Shown: positions 27,197 through 36,572, numbered from the stretch's first letter. The stretch is 64,000 nucleotides of DNA from CAZNDN01 sp964571815 (GCA_964571815.1 CAZNDN010000002.1:33470-97469), one strand, 5' to 3'. Notes: generated by a model not told the origin, from the sequence alone. Made by a program: numbers and translations.

Positions 27197-27289
27197 GCAC
27201 CCCGCGGGCGGTGTTCGTTGACGATTTCACGTAGGCAAAGGTATCATTATTCTCATGGGAAGCACCTTCTTCGAAAGTACGCCGCGGTG

Positions 27290-28240
27290 ATGAGCCGAAC
27301 GGGAAATCGTAAAGCAACCGAGCCGGCCACGTGCACGCTTGGACAGTTGTGCAACCGGGTCGTTACGTGCTCTCTGTCTTACGAAGACGCCAGGGAAGCC
27401 ATTGCGGAACGACTTTTCGAGGCGATCCAGGGCGCCGGAGCTCACGACGCGCTTGAGCAGGTCGGTCACGTCGTATCGTTCCTGGAGGGCTTGGAGAACA
27501 AGAATGAAGAATGCGCCCGGAGCCTTGCCGACGTCTACGGGCTCATGGGTGAAGCATGTCAGTGGGCGGAGAACGATTCTCAAAGCGTTGTCTGGTTCGA
27601 AAAGGCCATCGTACTCAACGACCGTTCGCCCCTGCTTTTCCAGAGCATGGCCGATGCCCTTGCGAGGCTCGGTCGCGGCGAAGCGGCCGAGCGAGCCTAC
27701 CGCCAGGCCATACGCCTTGCCCCCGGCGACTACTCAACGTACCTGAAACTCGCCGGTGTGTATGAGAAACTCGAGAATCCCGAGGCAATGGAGGAGTGCC
27801 TGGAAAAGCTTCTGGAGAGAGACCCCGGAAACATGCAGGCTCTCCACATGCTCATTATCCACCACCACCGGCGCGACTCACAGGTTGATGTTGAATTCCT
27901 TCGTCGCCGCCTGCTTTCGACGGGCAGGGCCCTGCACAAGAAAGACCTCCTCATCTGGGCCTACCACATGTGCGAAGAAGGGCGTGTGGAAGAAGTCCCG
28001 ACATCTTTCAACAACGGTACATCGAGATGTGCCGATGACGTGCTTGACGGGCTTGTCAGAGCGTATGCGTACGGAAAACTTCGTCGTTACGCGCAGCGCA
28101 AACGGGTCCTCCAGCGGGTCGCGGACATGGTGCCGAACTCTCCCGCGTCGCTCGAAGCGAAACTCAAGGAATTCACCGCTGTCTTCGGAGAAGAAGCCGC
28201 GGAGCCTTTGCGCAAGGTCATTGCGGCCCGAACTGCCTGA
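27290..28240 (+). CDS. Tetratricopeptide repeat protein
   Basis: 316 residues from the ATG at 27290. An in-frame TTG lies further upstream at 27218, and neither has a strong ribosome site. Helical TPR units are clear at about residues 85-190, for example SQSVVWFEKAIVLNDRSPLLFQSMADALARLG and its downstream repeats. No signal peptide or membrane helix is visible, so it should be a cytoplasmic scaffold. It ends 13 bp from the convergent STAS gene. Confidence 0.7.
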   Translation: MSRTGNRKATEPATCTLGQLCNRVVTCSLSYEDAREAIAERLFEAIQGAGAHDALEQVGHVVSFLEGLENKNEECARSLADVYGLMGEACQWAENDSQSVVWFEKAIVLNDRSPLLFQSMADALARLGRGEAAERAYRQAIRLAPGDYSTYLKLAGVYEKLENPEAMEECLEKLLERDPGNMQALHMLIIHHHRRDSQVDVEFLRRRLLSTGRALHKKDLLIWAYHMCEEGRVEEVPTSFNNGTSRCADDVLDGLVRAYAYGKLRRYAQRKRVLQRVADMVPNSPASLEAKLKEFTAVFGEEAAEPLRKVIAARTA

Positions 28241-28253
28241 TCGCGAACCGGAT

Positions 28254-29435
28254 TCAGAACTTGAGTTCGCTGGATCGGGATTGAATCTCGTTGTTCCAGA
28301 TCCTTTCGGCCTGCCCCTGCCAGAACCGAGGGGTCTCCAGCGAAGACTTCCTGGTGTCCGGGGCCAAACCTTCCACCAGTTGTGCAAGGAGTGTTCGAGC
28401 CTGGGACGCTTCCTTGGTCTTCCCGGCGTGCAACGCGGAATTCATGAGGATGAAATACGCCTTTGCCATGTCCAGGTGATTCCGCGACTCCTTTGAGTCC
28501 AGCATTTCTCTCAGCCACGTTCTGCAATTGCCGATCAGGGTATCTCGCTCACCCCGCGGAGCATATTGGATCGTCAGGTAGTTCAAATACCCCACCATGA
28601 AATGATCCGAACACACCTTGCTCATCGCCATCGCCCTCGCACACGCTTCGGAAAGCACGTAGGCAAGATAACTGGTCTGCTTGTCGCGGGGACAGCGAAA
28701 TTCCCTGTCGAATTCGCCTGCCTGTTCAACCGTCTTGCCGCGCTCCTTGATCGACTTGGAAAGGATAAGCTTCGACTGATCATCCAGCCTCGAGTGAACA
28801 GCCACCGTTCCCTTACCTATGGCGTTGAAATGCGTAAGATCGATCGAAACCATGAAGCAGTCGCGACACACGACGGGAAGCATGCCGAATACATTGACCG
28901 GCGTGTCGGTGCCTTTCATGAACGAAGTGGGAAAAGGCTCGTCGTCCACCCATCTCCAATCGTACTCGTCGGTGTTGACGAGGTAGCCTCTGACGTTATG
29001 AGATCCGCACACCGCACACCCAAGGGACAGGGCGGTGTAATCCCCCTCGCTCGTCCCGTAGGGACCATAGGCATCGAATACCAATTCCCTGCCATGCTCC
29101 TGAACTTCCTCACACGCTTCGATCTGATGAAAGGTCGTATCGTCGCCCGACACGTCGACCCGTTCCCTGACTGCCTGCGAAGGCCTGAGGAGAAAGAGAG
29201 ATGCCTGTGTTTCCCCCAGCTTCAATTTGAGGTTCTTCAGAAGCCGCAGCGCACCGGGGTGCATGGTAGTGATGTCGGCCAGATCAAGAATCAGGTGCTT
29301 ATGAGGATGTGCTTTGATATGCTTCTGGAGTCGAGGCGTGAGCCAGGGAATCTCAGCGACCGTCAGTTCACCCTTCAGACGAATGATTTCGTAGTCGCCG
29401 AACGAGTCGTTCGTGAGTTCAATTTGGCTGTTCAT
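28254..29435 (-). CDS. STAS-domain protein with putative zinc ribbon and helical C-terminus
   Basis: 393 residues from the ATG at 29435. Residues 8-95 form a STAS (anti-sigma antagonist) domain, with IIRLKGELTVAEI and LILDLADITTMHPGALRLL. The phosphorylatable Ser/Thr that normally follows this loop is replaced by His-Pro. Next comes a region with CxxC pairs (CAVCGS, then CRDC) that looks like a zinc ribbon and recalls DUF2225. A TPR-like helical C-terminus completes it. The role is probably scaffolding in a signalling pathway. It may have lost switchability by phosphorylation. No cognate anti-sigma kinase is nearby. Confidence 0.65.
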   Translation of the reverse strand: MNSQIELTNDSFGDYEIIRLKGELTVAEIPWLTPRLQKHIKAHPHKHLILDLADITTMHPGALRLLKNLKLKLGETQASLFLLRPSQAVRERVDVSGDDTTFHQIEACEEVQEHGRELVFDAYGPYGTSEGDYTALSLGCAVCGSHNVRGYLVNTDEYDWRWVDDEPFPTSFMKGTDTPVNVFGMLPVVCRDCFMVSIDLTHFNAIGKGTVAVHSRLDDQSKLILSKSIKERGKTVEQAGEFDREFRCPRDKQTSYLAYVLSEACARAMAMSKVCSDHFMVGYLNYLTIQYAPRGERDTLIGNCRTWLREMLDSKESRNHLDMAKAYFILMNSALHAGKTKEASQARTLLAQLVEGLAPDTRKSSLETPRFWQGQAERIWNNEIQSRSSELKF

Positions 29436-29474
29436 TGCGGAATACCTTTTGCCGCTGGTACCGTTTCCGCTATA

Positions 29475-29504
29475 ATTATGCAATCACGTACGGGGGGAGT
29501 GCAA
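29475..29504 (-). promoter_or_regulatory. Candidate promoter of the STAS gene
   Basis: On the minus strand, TTGCAC (29504-29499), 18 bp and CATAAT (29480-29475), about 40 nt before the ATG at 29435. Confidence 0.4.
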
Positions 29505-29535
29505 AAAAAGGTCGGTACCGATGTGATACTCGGCC

Positions 29536-30093
29536 TCAGCGCCCGGAGACGGCATAGAACGGTTCAACAATCTCCTTGCACGGAAATTCGCGCACCAGAC
29601 GTGCCGGCAATTCCGAGGCGCGGTGCAAGGCCGAGGCCGATTCGGCGCCCGAGGGCAGAGACGCTTTGGCGCTGAACTGCCGCACGTAGAAGGTGTCGCG
29701 CGGGATGTGAGATGCCTGCATTCGAACGGGAAGATGAAGGGAATCGCAAGTTACCGTCCCCGGCAAGAGTTCGACGGTTACCAGAATCGTTGCACCCTTC
29801 GGGTCGTCAACGAAATCGTACAACCCAAACTTCCCGCAACGGTCGAACTCCTCCCCCAGACGTCGGTGCAAGGCATTCAGAGATCGACCGGACAGGGAAG
29901 GCGTAAGCGATGAGTCGCCGGTCCCTCCGTAGAGGGAGTCCAGACCGGCCCGGTCGACAAGAGGAGCAAGGAAGATCGTCTCATGAGCAGCGGGTATCCT
30001 GAAAGAACACAGCCGTCGTGAAGACCCGCACCCTGAGGTGACCACGGCCAGAGCCAGGGAGACCAGGAACGGACGTCCCGGGGAAAGCATCAC
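29536..30093 (-). CDS. Lipoprotein of unknown function
   Basis: 185 residues with a signal peptide ending in lipobox VTSGC (Cys 22). The mature sequence contains a LAPLVDRAGLD segment and a strand ATILVTVELLPG, suggesting an alpha+beta outer-membrane assembly-type lipoprotein, though no family is recognised. The start overlaps the metalloprotease stop by four bases (30090-30093), so the two proteins are made together and may cooperate at the cell surface. Confidence 0.65.
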   Translation of the reverse strand: MMLSPGRPFLVSLALAVVTSGCGSSRRLCSFRIPAAHETIFLAPLVDRAGLDSLYGGTGDSSLTPSLSGRSLNALHRRLGEEFDRCGKFGLYDFVDDPKGATILVTVELLPGTVTCDSLHLPVRMQASHIPRDTFYVRQFSAKASLPSGAESASALHRASELPARLVREFPCKEIVEPFYAVSGR

Positions 30094-32555
30094 GGCACTA
30101 CCAGAAGTTTCCGGGTGAGTGTTTTCATTCCCGCCGTCTCCTCGTCGCGATACCCCACCATGGTGATGTACGTCCCCGGTACGATCGAGCGGCCCCGGTC
30201 ATTGTGCATGTTCCACGTGACAATATCTTCCCGCTTATTTCCCCGTGACCATCCCTTGTCGTGCCGCCGGTCCTCCAGCAGCGCATGCGAAACAAGTCGG
30301 CCACTGACCCGGTAGACCCACGTTTCGAGAATTCCTCCGCACTCAAAATGAACCTCTTCCCCCGCACGTGCCGGATTGGGATACACCAGCAAGGTCTCCC
30401 TGCTCCCGGTCTTCGCCAGGACACCGTAGAGTCCCGGCTCGGAGATGGGAGCAGTCCAGCGAAGCCTTGCGCCGGTCTCGAGACTCGTCGACAAAGTATC
30501 CCAGGTACTGTCCGACGACAAATGGTACAGGGTGAAGGAGGACGTAGCAAGTCCCGCGGCACCCGGATAGAGCCCAACATTGTCGGAGGCGGTGGAAATC
30601 GTTAAACGCAGGGAATCTGAGGATGCAATCCATATTGTCGGGAATACAATTTCGTAGACCGCTCCTCCAAAGGTCAGCCCCTGACGAAAGGCCTTGAGCG
30701 CGGGGGCATTGTCGACCGAGCCCAACGACCTGATCTCCATCGAACACCGCAGAGGTGAACGAGACCGGAGCGTTACCGCGGCCGTGTCAAACGTCTCGCT
30801 TGCCGCACCGGGCGTGACGTATACGTACCGCACCTTTTCCCCGGCCCGGTGTTCCACCGGACACGGCTGGAAACTCACCGACGCAGTGCGCGACCGGCTC
30901 TTATCGGCGTTGGATGCCACAACTATCGCCCGCCTCCGCAAATGCCAATCCTGGACCTCGATCTCCCCCACGCCCCCCGTGGAGATTTTCACCGGAAGGA
31001 GCGTGTCGCCGGCTCCCTGGTTTCCCGTCTGAAGCAGGAGGTTCACCCCCCAGAGAGCACCCTGGTCTTCGGCCGTTTCCCCCGCGAAACTCACCTTCAT
31101 GGTCGAGGAATGCGCAGGGTCATACCCCAGTGAAAACGTATTCATCCCGAAAGGCCTGACGGACTTGCTCAGTGAATAAGAGTTGTCGATCGAATCCGCC
31201 GTGACAGCCCATTGGGGAAGAAGTTTAGCATCGCGGATAAACATTTCACCGCGTGTCCTGCTGCCGGTAAAATAGCTTCCCGCATGAAAGGAACCCAGCA
31301 AATGAGGCCATGTGGAGCCGACCGACGACGAAGCCCGGTTGAGAAGCGAGACAAATGGGCGTGATGATGCATGGTTGTCGTTGAACAGATTGCGTACAAA
31401 GGCGATCGAGTCCCCATCACCTGTCCGCTGATAGAGGTACATGACCGGAAGCCCATTGAGGTAAATGGAAACCCCGTTCCAGGCGTAGAACTCATTCGGT
31501 TCATCGCTGAAAATGGGAATCCGTGGCCTGGCGAAATAGTCACGTGCATACTGGTAATAATCGTTGATTTCATCAAAAGCAATTTCCTCCATCAGCACGG
31601 CCGTTCCTTCCAGCCAGGCAATCGGGAAATCATCCAGGTTCATGACATTCTCAACCCGCCGGCTCATCCCGTATTGAATGGCATGAAAATATTCATGGAC
31701 ACACGTAACACGGACGCCGTCTTCGGGGCGAGCAGTGTAGTCCATGTACGGCGAAGATATCCACTGCGAGCCGGACCATTCGTTCCGCATCTCGAAATAG
31801 CTGCTGTAGCCTTTTTCGCCCAGCCTGTCGCCCGGGTAGGTGAGGCCATAGTCCAGTGGGTGTTGACGCGTCACGACAACCTTGTAGCGTGACGGATCCC
31901 CGCGTGTTGTGTCCGAAGAAACGGGTGGGGGAAAGCCGAATCGTTCTATCTCCATGGACCACGCACTGTCCAGCGCCCACGCTACTTCATCGACATAGTC
32001 GGGAATCCCATTCGAATCGTCGGTCCGGCGGCGCCAGTCGCCCGATTCATATCCGTAGCGATCCGCGGTATCTACGGCACTTGTCGAAGAGGAACGGGTT
32101 GTGTAGTAAACTTCAAAGTGACCGCCGGGTGACACATGATAGACGAAGTCTTCGGGTATTCCGGTCGCCTTCCGGTACAGTTCCCGGAATGACACGCTCA
32201 GCCGCTCCCACTGTGCCGCGATCCGGAAAAGGTCGGCTTGACTGGGGCGGCTCAAATCCACAACGTCACGAGCCGCGCCCGCTCCTTCCGCTCGCTCCGC
32301 AAAAAAGGGCGTCAAACGTTGCTCAAGCCGCGCCCGAGTAGCAGGGGCCCACAGGCGGTCCCCGCCAACGTACGCTTCGTCGGTCCCCGAAACAAGCGAC
32401 TTCGACCACACGGAAAGGGCCGCCAGATGCAAAACAACAAGCACGCTCCCTGTTCGGGAGCGAAGAGCCGGGCCGCTCGAAACCCGGCGGGGGTTTCCGG
32501 TGACGGACAGATGCGGCATATGTTGATTATACGGTTGAGGAAGGAGAGTATTCAC
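30090..32555 (-). CDS. Secreted HExxH metalloprotease-like protein with C-terminal sorting domain
   Basis: 821 residues. A late hydrophobic segment (about 37-50) serves as signal peptide if translation begins at the GTG at 32555 or at an internal ATG at 32519. Residues 180-330 resemble the MXAN_6640 family of putative metalloproteases: an SNGIPDYVDEV segment, then the zinc motif H287-E-Y-F-H291 and a candidate third ligand E316 in WLEGTAV. The last 85 residues begin with VYPNPARAGEEVHFE and end in a K-L-L-V-V strand, matching FlgD-like or type IX sorting domains. It is probably exported and anchored. It is coupled to a downstream lipoprotein. Confidence 0.8.
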   Translation of the reverse strand: MNTLLPQPYNQHMPHLSVTGNPRRVSSGPALRSRTGSVLVVLHLAALSVWSKSLVSGTDEAYVGGDRLWAPATRARLEQRLTPFFAERAEGAGAARDVVDLSRPSQADLFRIAAQWERLSVSFRELYRKATGIPEDFVYHVSPGGHFEVYYTTRSSSTSAVDTADRYGYESGDWRRRTDDSNGIPDYVDEVAWALDSAWSMEIERFGFPPPVSSDTTRGDPSRYKVVVTRQHPLDYGLTYPGDRLGEKGYSSYFEMRNEWSGSQWISSPYMDYTARPEDGVRVTCVHEYFHAIQYGMSRRVENVMNLDDFPIAWLEGTAVLMEEIAFDEINDYYQYARDYFARPRIPIFSDEPNEFYAWNGVSIYLNGLPVMYLYQRTGDGDSIAFVRNLFNDNHASSRPFVSLLNRASSSVGSTWPHLLGSFHAGSYFTGSRTRGEMFIRDAKLLPQWAVTADSIDNSYSLSKSVRPFGMNTFSLGYDPAHSSTMKVSFAGETAEDQGALWGVNLLLQTGNQGAGDTLLPVKISTGGVGEIEVQDWHLRRRAIVVASNADKSRSRTASVSFQPCPVEHRAGEKVRYVYVTPGAASETFDTAAVTLRSRSPLRCSMEIRSLGSVDNAPALKAFRQGLTFGGAVYEIVFPTIWIASSDSLRLTISTASDNVGLYPGAAGLATSSFTLYHLSSDSTWDTLSTSLETGARLRWTAPISEPGLYGVLAKTGSRETLLVYPNPARAGEEVHFECGGILETWVYRVSGRLVSHALLEDRRHDKGWSRGNKREDIVTWNMHNDRGRSIVPGTYITMVGYRDEETAGMKTLTRKLLVVP

Positions 32556-32644
32556 TACCCCATCCAGCGGGAACCGTCACGGCCGCAATGCCGACAACCG
32601 CGGTACTCGTCCTTGCATTGGGGAAAGCCCCCACACCTCAACGG

Positions 32645-33427
32645 CTACGTGCCTGAGGACGCCTTCTCGAAGTTTTCCTTGATCGTTTCCAGAAAAGGAA
32701 AATCCTTGAGACAGGTAGCATAGACCTTCTTCGCGTCCTCTACCCTTCCGCACTCCTTTGCGGCGTCAAGAAGGTTGAGCAAATGGTCGCTGCTCGTGGG
32801 GTTAAGCTTGATGGATTCCAGGAAGAGAGTGAAGGCGTCTTTGTAACGCTTCTGATAATATGAAATGACTCCCAACCCCGCGAACGCATCGGAATTCGGC
32901 CCTTCTTCGTCGTTGACCTTCAGGAAGATCTCCATGGCCTGATTCAACTGCCCGTCCTCCAGCAGCTTGTTTGCCTGGTCGATTCCGGGATTGTACGTCC
33001 CGATGGAAAGCCCCCGCTGAGAGAGGTAGATATCATCACCCTGGTCTCCGATTGCGTTGCGAATCACACGAGTCTCTTCACTATCGGGTTGCAGCTCGAG
33101 AGACTTGTCCAGAAGCGGCACGATATCCTTGACTTTTTTCAGCTTCAGTGCCGCATCGAACAGATTCGCCACAGCATCGGTGTAGTCGGGCTTCAAGGTG
33201 ACCGCCTTTTCAAACATCGTATACGCATCATGCCACGCGCGCTGCATCCAGGCAACAATTCCCATGTTGTTGTACGCACGCCAGTTCCGATTGTCTTTCT
33301 CGACAATACCTACCAGGATCCGGGCGGCACTCTGCAGGTCGCCCTGCTCGATATGCTCTTCCGCTTTCCGGTTCTCGTCATCCAGCTCGGCCACAGCCTG
33401 CCGGGGGAGGTCATTCGGTGATGTCAT
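32645..33427 (-). CDS. Tetratricopeptide repeat protein
   Basis: 260 residues from the ATG at 33427, which has AAAGGA seven bases upstream. The frame runs on to 33682, but those residues have no coding character. At least five TPR units are seen, for example NWRAYNNMGIVAWMQRAWHD and DAFAGLGVISYYQKRYKDAF. An acidic N-terminus and lack of a signal peptide suggest a cytoplasmic scaffold. The metalloprotease gene begins 89 bp downstream on the same strand. Confidence 0.8.
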   Translation of the reverse strand: MTSPNDLPRQAVAELDDENRKAEEHIEQGDLQSAARILVGIVEKDNRNWRAYNNMGIVAWMQRAWHDAYTMFEKAVTLKPDYTDAVANLFDAALKLKKVKDIVPLLDKSLELQPDSEETRVIRNAIGDQGDDIYLSQRGLSIGTYNPGIDQANKLLEDGQLNQAMEIFLKVNDEEGPNSDAFAGLGVISYYQKRYKDAFTLFLESIKLNPTSSDHLLNLLDAAKECGRVEDAKKVYATCLKDFPFLETIKENFEKASSGT

Positions 33428-33763
33428 GAGGAAATCCTTTCGGTTGGGCTTCGTGACCGACACGTGTCGAAAACCGCCGCCTCGAGGCGCTTCCTGATGC
33501 CTCTCATGAACATGTGCGGAACCGTATTCTTTTTCAAAATATAACAGGCGCAGGCCTGCATCGAGCACCCCGTTCGCCCGACGAGGGTCACCGGCAGGAT
33601 TTCCTTGGCGCGCACACGGGATATGGGAGAGACGTTCGGTGAGGCCGGCCCGGAAACCGGCCCTGTTCCAGGATATGATCACGCGGTCACACGAAGCCCG
33701 TCGCTTCGACCCGGCCTTTCCTCGAAAAGAACACGCCTTCGACCATCGGCCGATTCCCGAAAA
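33428..33763. other. Non-coding stretch upstream of the TPR gene
   Basis: 336 bp between the TPR start and the sulfotransferase stop, both on the minus strand. A minus-strand TATATTTTG box near 33535 could be a -10 region, but no matching -35 was found. No gene, repeat or terminator is convincing. Confidence 0.4.
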
Positions 33764-34726
33764 TCAGTTGAGCCAGAAAGACAGGTCGCGATCCAGCAGC
33801 CCTCCCAACTTCAGGATATCCTTCCGATAGAGATCACTGAGCCTGGCTCTGGTCGCGGGATCCATGTGAATAGGCTGTACGTTGCTGTGGCGGATATTCT
33901 CGATGACACTCAGCATCGTCGACTCCGGAATCCCGTTGAGGGCAAAGAACTTGTACAGCATTCCTTTAAAGGCGGTGGCTCTGAAAAGGAGCTGGTAGAA
34001 ACTGCCCCTGAGCGGCCCCGAAGCGTTGAACTTGATTTCAACTTTCGGTATGAAGGTATCGTCGACCTCCAGAAAACGAAAGAGTTCACGCATGAAACCG
34101 ACCGTATCCTCCTGCAGGTCGTCAAACAACAGCACCTTGACTTCGGAAAACGAATCGAGATAGGCCTTGACCTGGTCGTGATAAAAACCAACATCTTTCA
34201 GAAACCATAAGTACTCGTAGCCCAACGCTTTGCGCTCATCTTCCTTGTCCAGGGCCTCCTCGAAACTCAGCGTTTCCCGATTGTCCCGCATGAGATGCTT
34301 ATATGCGGAAAACGCACGGTCAACCGGGTTGCGCAGAATGATGACAATCTTCGGGGAATTCAAATAGGCATTGATTATGGGAATCGATTTGTTGTAGTAG
34401 TAGAGATTTTCGACACTCGCTTCTCCGATAGCCTTGTGTCTTTTCGCGTTGCGAAACAACGACCGGTATTCTTTGATGTCCTTCACGGTGAAACTCTCCA
34501 CAAAATCGTCCCCGTTGCCCTTCAAAGGAAAGTCGAGGAAATGGGACGATATGAATTTCGGTTCCTTTATCGGACTGAGATACACCTGGGGATGCTGCGA
34601 GAGATAACTGGAAACGGCCGTCGTTCCGCATTTTGCGGCTCCCACAATCAAAAAGTTCGGGCGTTTCTCTCCTCGCTCAAATCCCCCGAGAACACGTCGG
34701 ATACCTTTCACGGGATTACCATTCAT
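33764..34726 (-). CDS. PAPS-dependent sulfotransferase
   Basis: 320 residues from the ATG at 34726 after GGGAAGGTGAAACGA. The 5'-phosphosulfate loop is in FLIVGAAKCGTTAVSSYLS near residues 25-43, and the 3'-phosphate-binding segment is in KIVIILRNPVDRAFSAYKH, both diagnostic of the sulfotransferase fold. It would transfer sulfate from PAPS to a carbohydrate or lipid, plausibly the surface glycan (inference). The start lies 5 bp after the phosphoesterase stop, so the two are co-transcribed. Confidence 0.9.
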   Translation of the reverse strand: MNGNPVKGIRRVLGGFERGEKRPNFLIVGAAKCGTTAVSSYLSQHPQVYLSPIKEPKFISSHFLDFPLKGNGDDFVESFTVKDIKEYRSLFRNAKRHKAIGEASVENLYYYNKSIPIINAYLNSPKIVIILRNPVDRAFSAYKHLMRDNRETLSFEEALDKEDERKALGYEYLWFLKDVGFYHDQVKAYLDSFSEVKVLLFDDLQEDTVGFMRELFRFLEVDDTFIPKVEIKFNASGPLRGSFYQLLFRATAFKGMLYKFFALNGIPESTMLSVIENIRHSNVQPIHMDPATRARLSDLYRKDILKLGGLLDRDLSFWLN

Positions 34727-34731
34727 TCGTT

Positions 34732-35271
34732 TCACCTTCCCATCCTTAGTCGTGCACCACACCAATTGCCCTCTCCACACATCTTCTCGATCTTTCGCAC
34801 AGCCTTCTCGATATCGTATTCAACACGTCTCCATTCTACCACTCCGTCCTCTTCATCAAAAACAACATAGCTCGCCCGCACATCACCGTCCCGTGGCTGC
34901 CCCACAGAGCCGATATTGACGATNNNNNNNNNNNNNNNNNNNNNNNNNNNNNNNNNNNNNNNNNNNNNNNNNNNNNNNNNNNNNNNNNNNNNNNNNNNNN
35001 NNNNNNNNNNNNNNNNNNNNNNNAGGCGTATCACATCAGCCGCAATGGGATTGAAACCGATAGGACCATGAATAAGGGCAAAATCGTGGTTGCCCATCAG
35101 TGTCGCCGCCGCCCTGTCCATGACAACATCCAGGCATCGCTCGGCGTCGGCGCCATATCCCACGACATCTCCCAGGCATACCACCTCGCTTACCCCCAAA
35201 CTCGCCGCATCCTCCATCACGGCCCGGAGAGCTTCGAGGTTACCGTGGATATCGCTGATCAGTGCTTTCAC
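34732..35271 (-). CDS. Metallophosphoesterase (YfcE/COG0639-like), interrupted by assembly gap
   Basis: The start is the GTG at 35271 with GGAG at good spacing, giving VKALISDIHGNLEALRAV, a textbook phosphoesterase opening (D-x-H). GDVVGYG and GNHD follow. The sequence is then lost in a run of 100 N (34924-35023) and resumes at IVNIGSVGQPRDGD, the family's closing motif. The frame is preserved with 100 N. Relatives have roughly 80 residues in the missing part, including the GHTH-type ligand histidines, so the true gap is probably larger. It likely dephosphorylates a nucleotide or small phosphoester. Confidence 0.85.
   Translation of the reverse strand: MKALISDIHGNLEALRAVMEDAASLGVSEVVCLGDVVGYGADAERCLDVVMDRAAATLMGNHDFALIHGPIGFNPIAADVIRXXXXXXXXXXXXXXXXXXXXXXXXXXXXXXXXXXIVNIGSVGQPRDGDVRASYVVFDEEDGVVEWRRVEYDIEKAVRKIEKMCGEGNWCGARLRMGR
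34924..35023. other. Assembly gap (100 N)
   Basis: Exactly 100 N inside the metallophosphoesterase gene. This is a conventional placeholder, so its real length is unknown. Confidence 0.99.
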
Positions 35272-35526
35272 ACCAAACTCCGCTTCCCGGCTGGACAAGG
35301 GTTTTCTCGGATACCCGTCCTCACACAACGAACGCTCCGGCAGCGAAACTGGACGGGAGGGGATGCGGGAATGTGCCTCTTCCCGCCATTTTCGAACCCT
35401 AAAAGATACAATACGGCACTCGGTGGAACCCCCTTACACGGAATCGGGCCACATTCGGAAAGAGGGGTACGGATGTGAGGGCATCGAAACAGACAACAGC
35501 CGCGGAACAGCGGCGCTCTGTTCTAC

Positions 35527-36420
35527 TCAACTCTCCAGGTTCCCGAAGGCATCTTCGAGACCGGGGAAGGATCGTTCTCTGAGTCGCCGGAGTGCATTCT
35601 CCTTCAGTTGCCGCACGCGCTCCCGTGTGATGCTGAGGCGCTCCCCGATTTCATCGAGCGTCAGCGGCAGTTCCCCTTCCAGACCAAAATACAGCTCCAC
35701 GACTCTGCGTTCCCTGCCGCTGAGACCCGACAGGGTCTGCTTCACACGATCCTTGAAAGACGAAGCCGTTACCCGTTCATCGGGCATCTCAGCCTCCGCG
35801 TCATGAAGCATGTCAAGACGGCTGGCCCCCGAGTTATCACCCACCGAGGAATCAAGCGAATAGTGCTTCCCCGTCAGCCCCAGGGACTCTTCCACTCTCT
35901 CCCGCTTCAGATTCATCGCGCCGGCGATATCCTCCGCACGCGCATCCCGCCCCAGCCTCTGCTTCAGCCGCTCATCGGTCCGCCCGATTCGATGAATCAT
36001 GCCGACCCGGTTAACGGGCAGCTTCACAATGCGAGACTGGTCGGCCAATGCCTGAAGAATTGCCTGGCGAATCCACCATACGGCATACGAGATGAACTTA
36101 AAATTCTTCTTCTCGTCGAAGCGCTTCGCGGCCCGAATCAGACCGAGATTTCCTTCATTGATCAGGTCGGTGAGCGCCATACCCTGGTTTTCGTAGTTGC
36201 GCGCGACACTCACCACGAAACGCAGATTTGCCTTCACGAGGCGCTCCAGGGCGCTCCGGTCCCCGTCCCGGATGCTTCGCGCCAACCGAGCCTCTTCTTC
36301 GGCCTTCAGTGGTTTGTACCTGCTGATCTCGCGCAGGTACATGTTGACATACTCGTCGTCGGGTAGAAGTCTCAGCTTCTTGTCTCTCCGACCCCGGCGA
36401 GGTTTCGGCTTAGTCGCCAC
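35527..36420 (-). CDS. RNA polymerase primary-type sigma factor (RpoD/SigA family, short form)
   Basis: 297 residues from a GTG with GAGGGGG upstream. It contains region 1.2 (DDEYVNMYLREISRYKPL), region 2 with the core-binding and -10 recognition helices (NLRFVVSVARNYENQGM, DLINEGNLGLIRAAKRFD, FISYAVWWIRQAI), region 3 and region 4.2 (LTLDEIGERLSITRERVRQLKENALRRLR). Region 1.1 and the long insert of proteobacterial RpoD are missing, as in Bacteroidota and related groups. It is therefore probably the housekeeping factor, consistent with the TTGACT/TATACT promoters here. A close RpoS-like alternative cannot be excluded. Confidence 0.9.
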   Translation of the reverse strand: MATKPKPRRGRRDKKLRLLPDDEYVNMYLREISRYKPLKAEEEARLARSIRDGDRSALERLVKANLRFVVSVARNYENQGMALTDLINEGNLGLIRAAKRFDEKKNFKFISYAVWWIRQAILQALADQSRIVKLPVNRVGMIHRIGRTDERLKQRLGRDARAEDIAGAMNLKRERVEESLGLTGKHYSLDSSVGDNSGASRLDMLHDAEAEMPDERVTASSFKDRVKQTLSGLSGRERRVVELYFGLEGELPLTLDEIGERLSITRERVRQLKENALRRLRERSFPGLEDAFGNLES

Positions 36421-36459
36421 AGCGGTTCCCCCTCACGGCAAACAACTGCCCGTCCCTTA

Positions 36460-36489
36460 ATTGTACGATTCTTTCCATAGTGCCCGCAA
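36460..36489 (-). promoter_or_regulatory. Candidate promoter of the sigma factor gene
   Basis: On the minus strand, TTGCGG (36489-36484), 18 bp and TACAAT (36465-36460), about 40 nt before the GTG start. Confidence 0.4.
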
Positions 36490-36503
36490 TGCCGAAGTTC
36501 CCG

Positions 36504-36532
36504 TTGAACGGTTGTCCGGAGGCATGTATTTT
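36504..36532 (+). promoter_or_regulatory. Promoter of the CDF transporter gene
   Basis: TTGAAC (36504-36509), 17 bp and TATTTT (36527-36532), about 40 nt before the ATG at 36573. It faces away from the sigma factor promoter in the same short spacer. Confidence 0.55.
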
Positions 36533-36572
36533 GTTCCCCTCTGAGAAATCTCATCATCCACGAGGAACCCCT

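Noticed and set aside
28566..29675. Plus-strand open frame of 369 codons opposite the STAS gene
   Set aside because: It crosses an intergenic region and two gene ends and shows no domain. The minus-strand genes have ribosome sites and conserved motifs.
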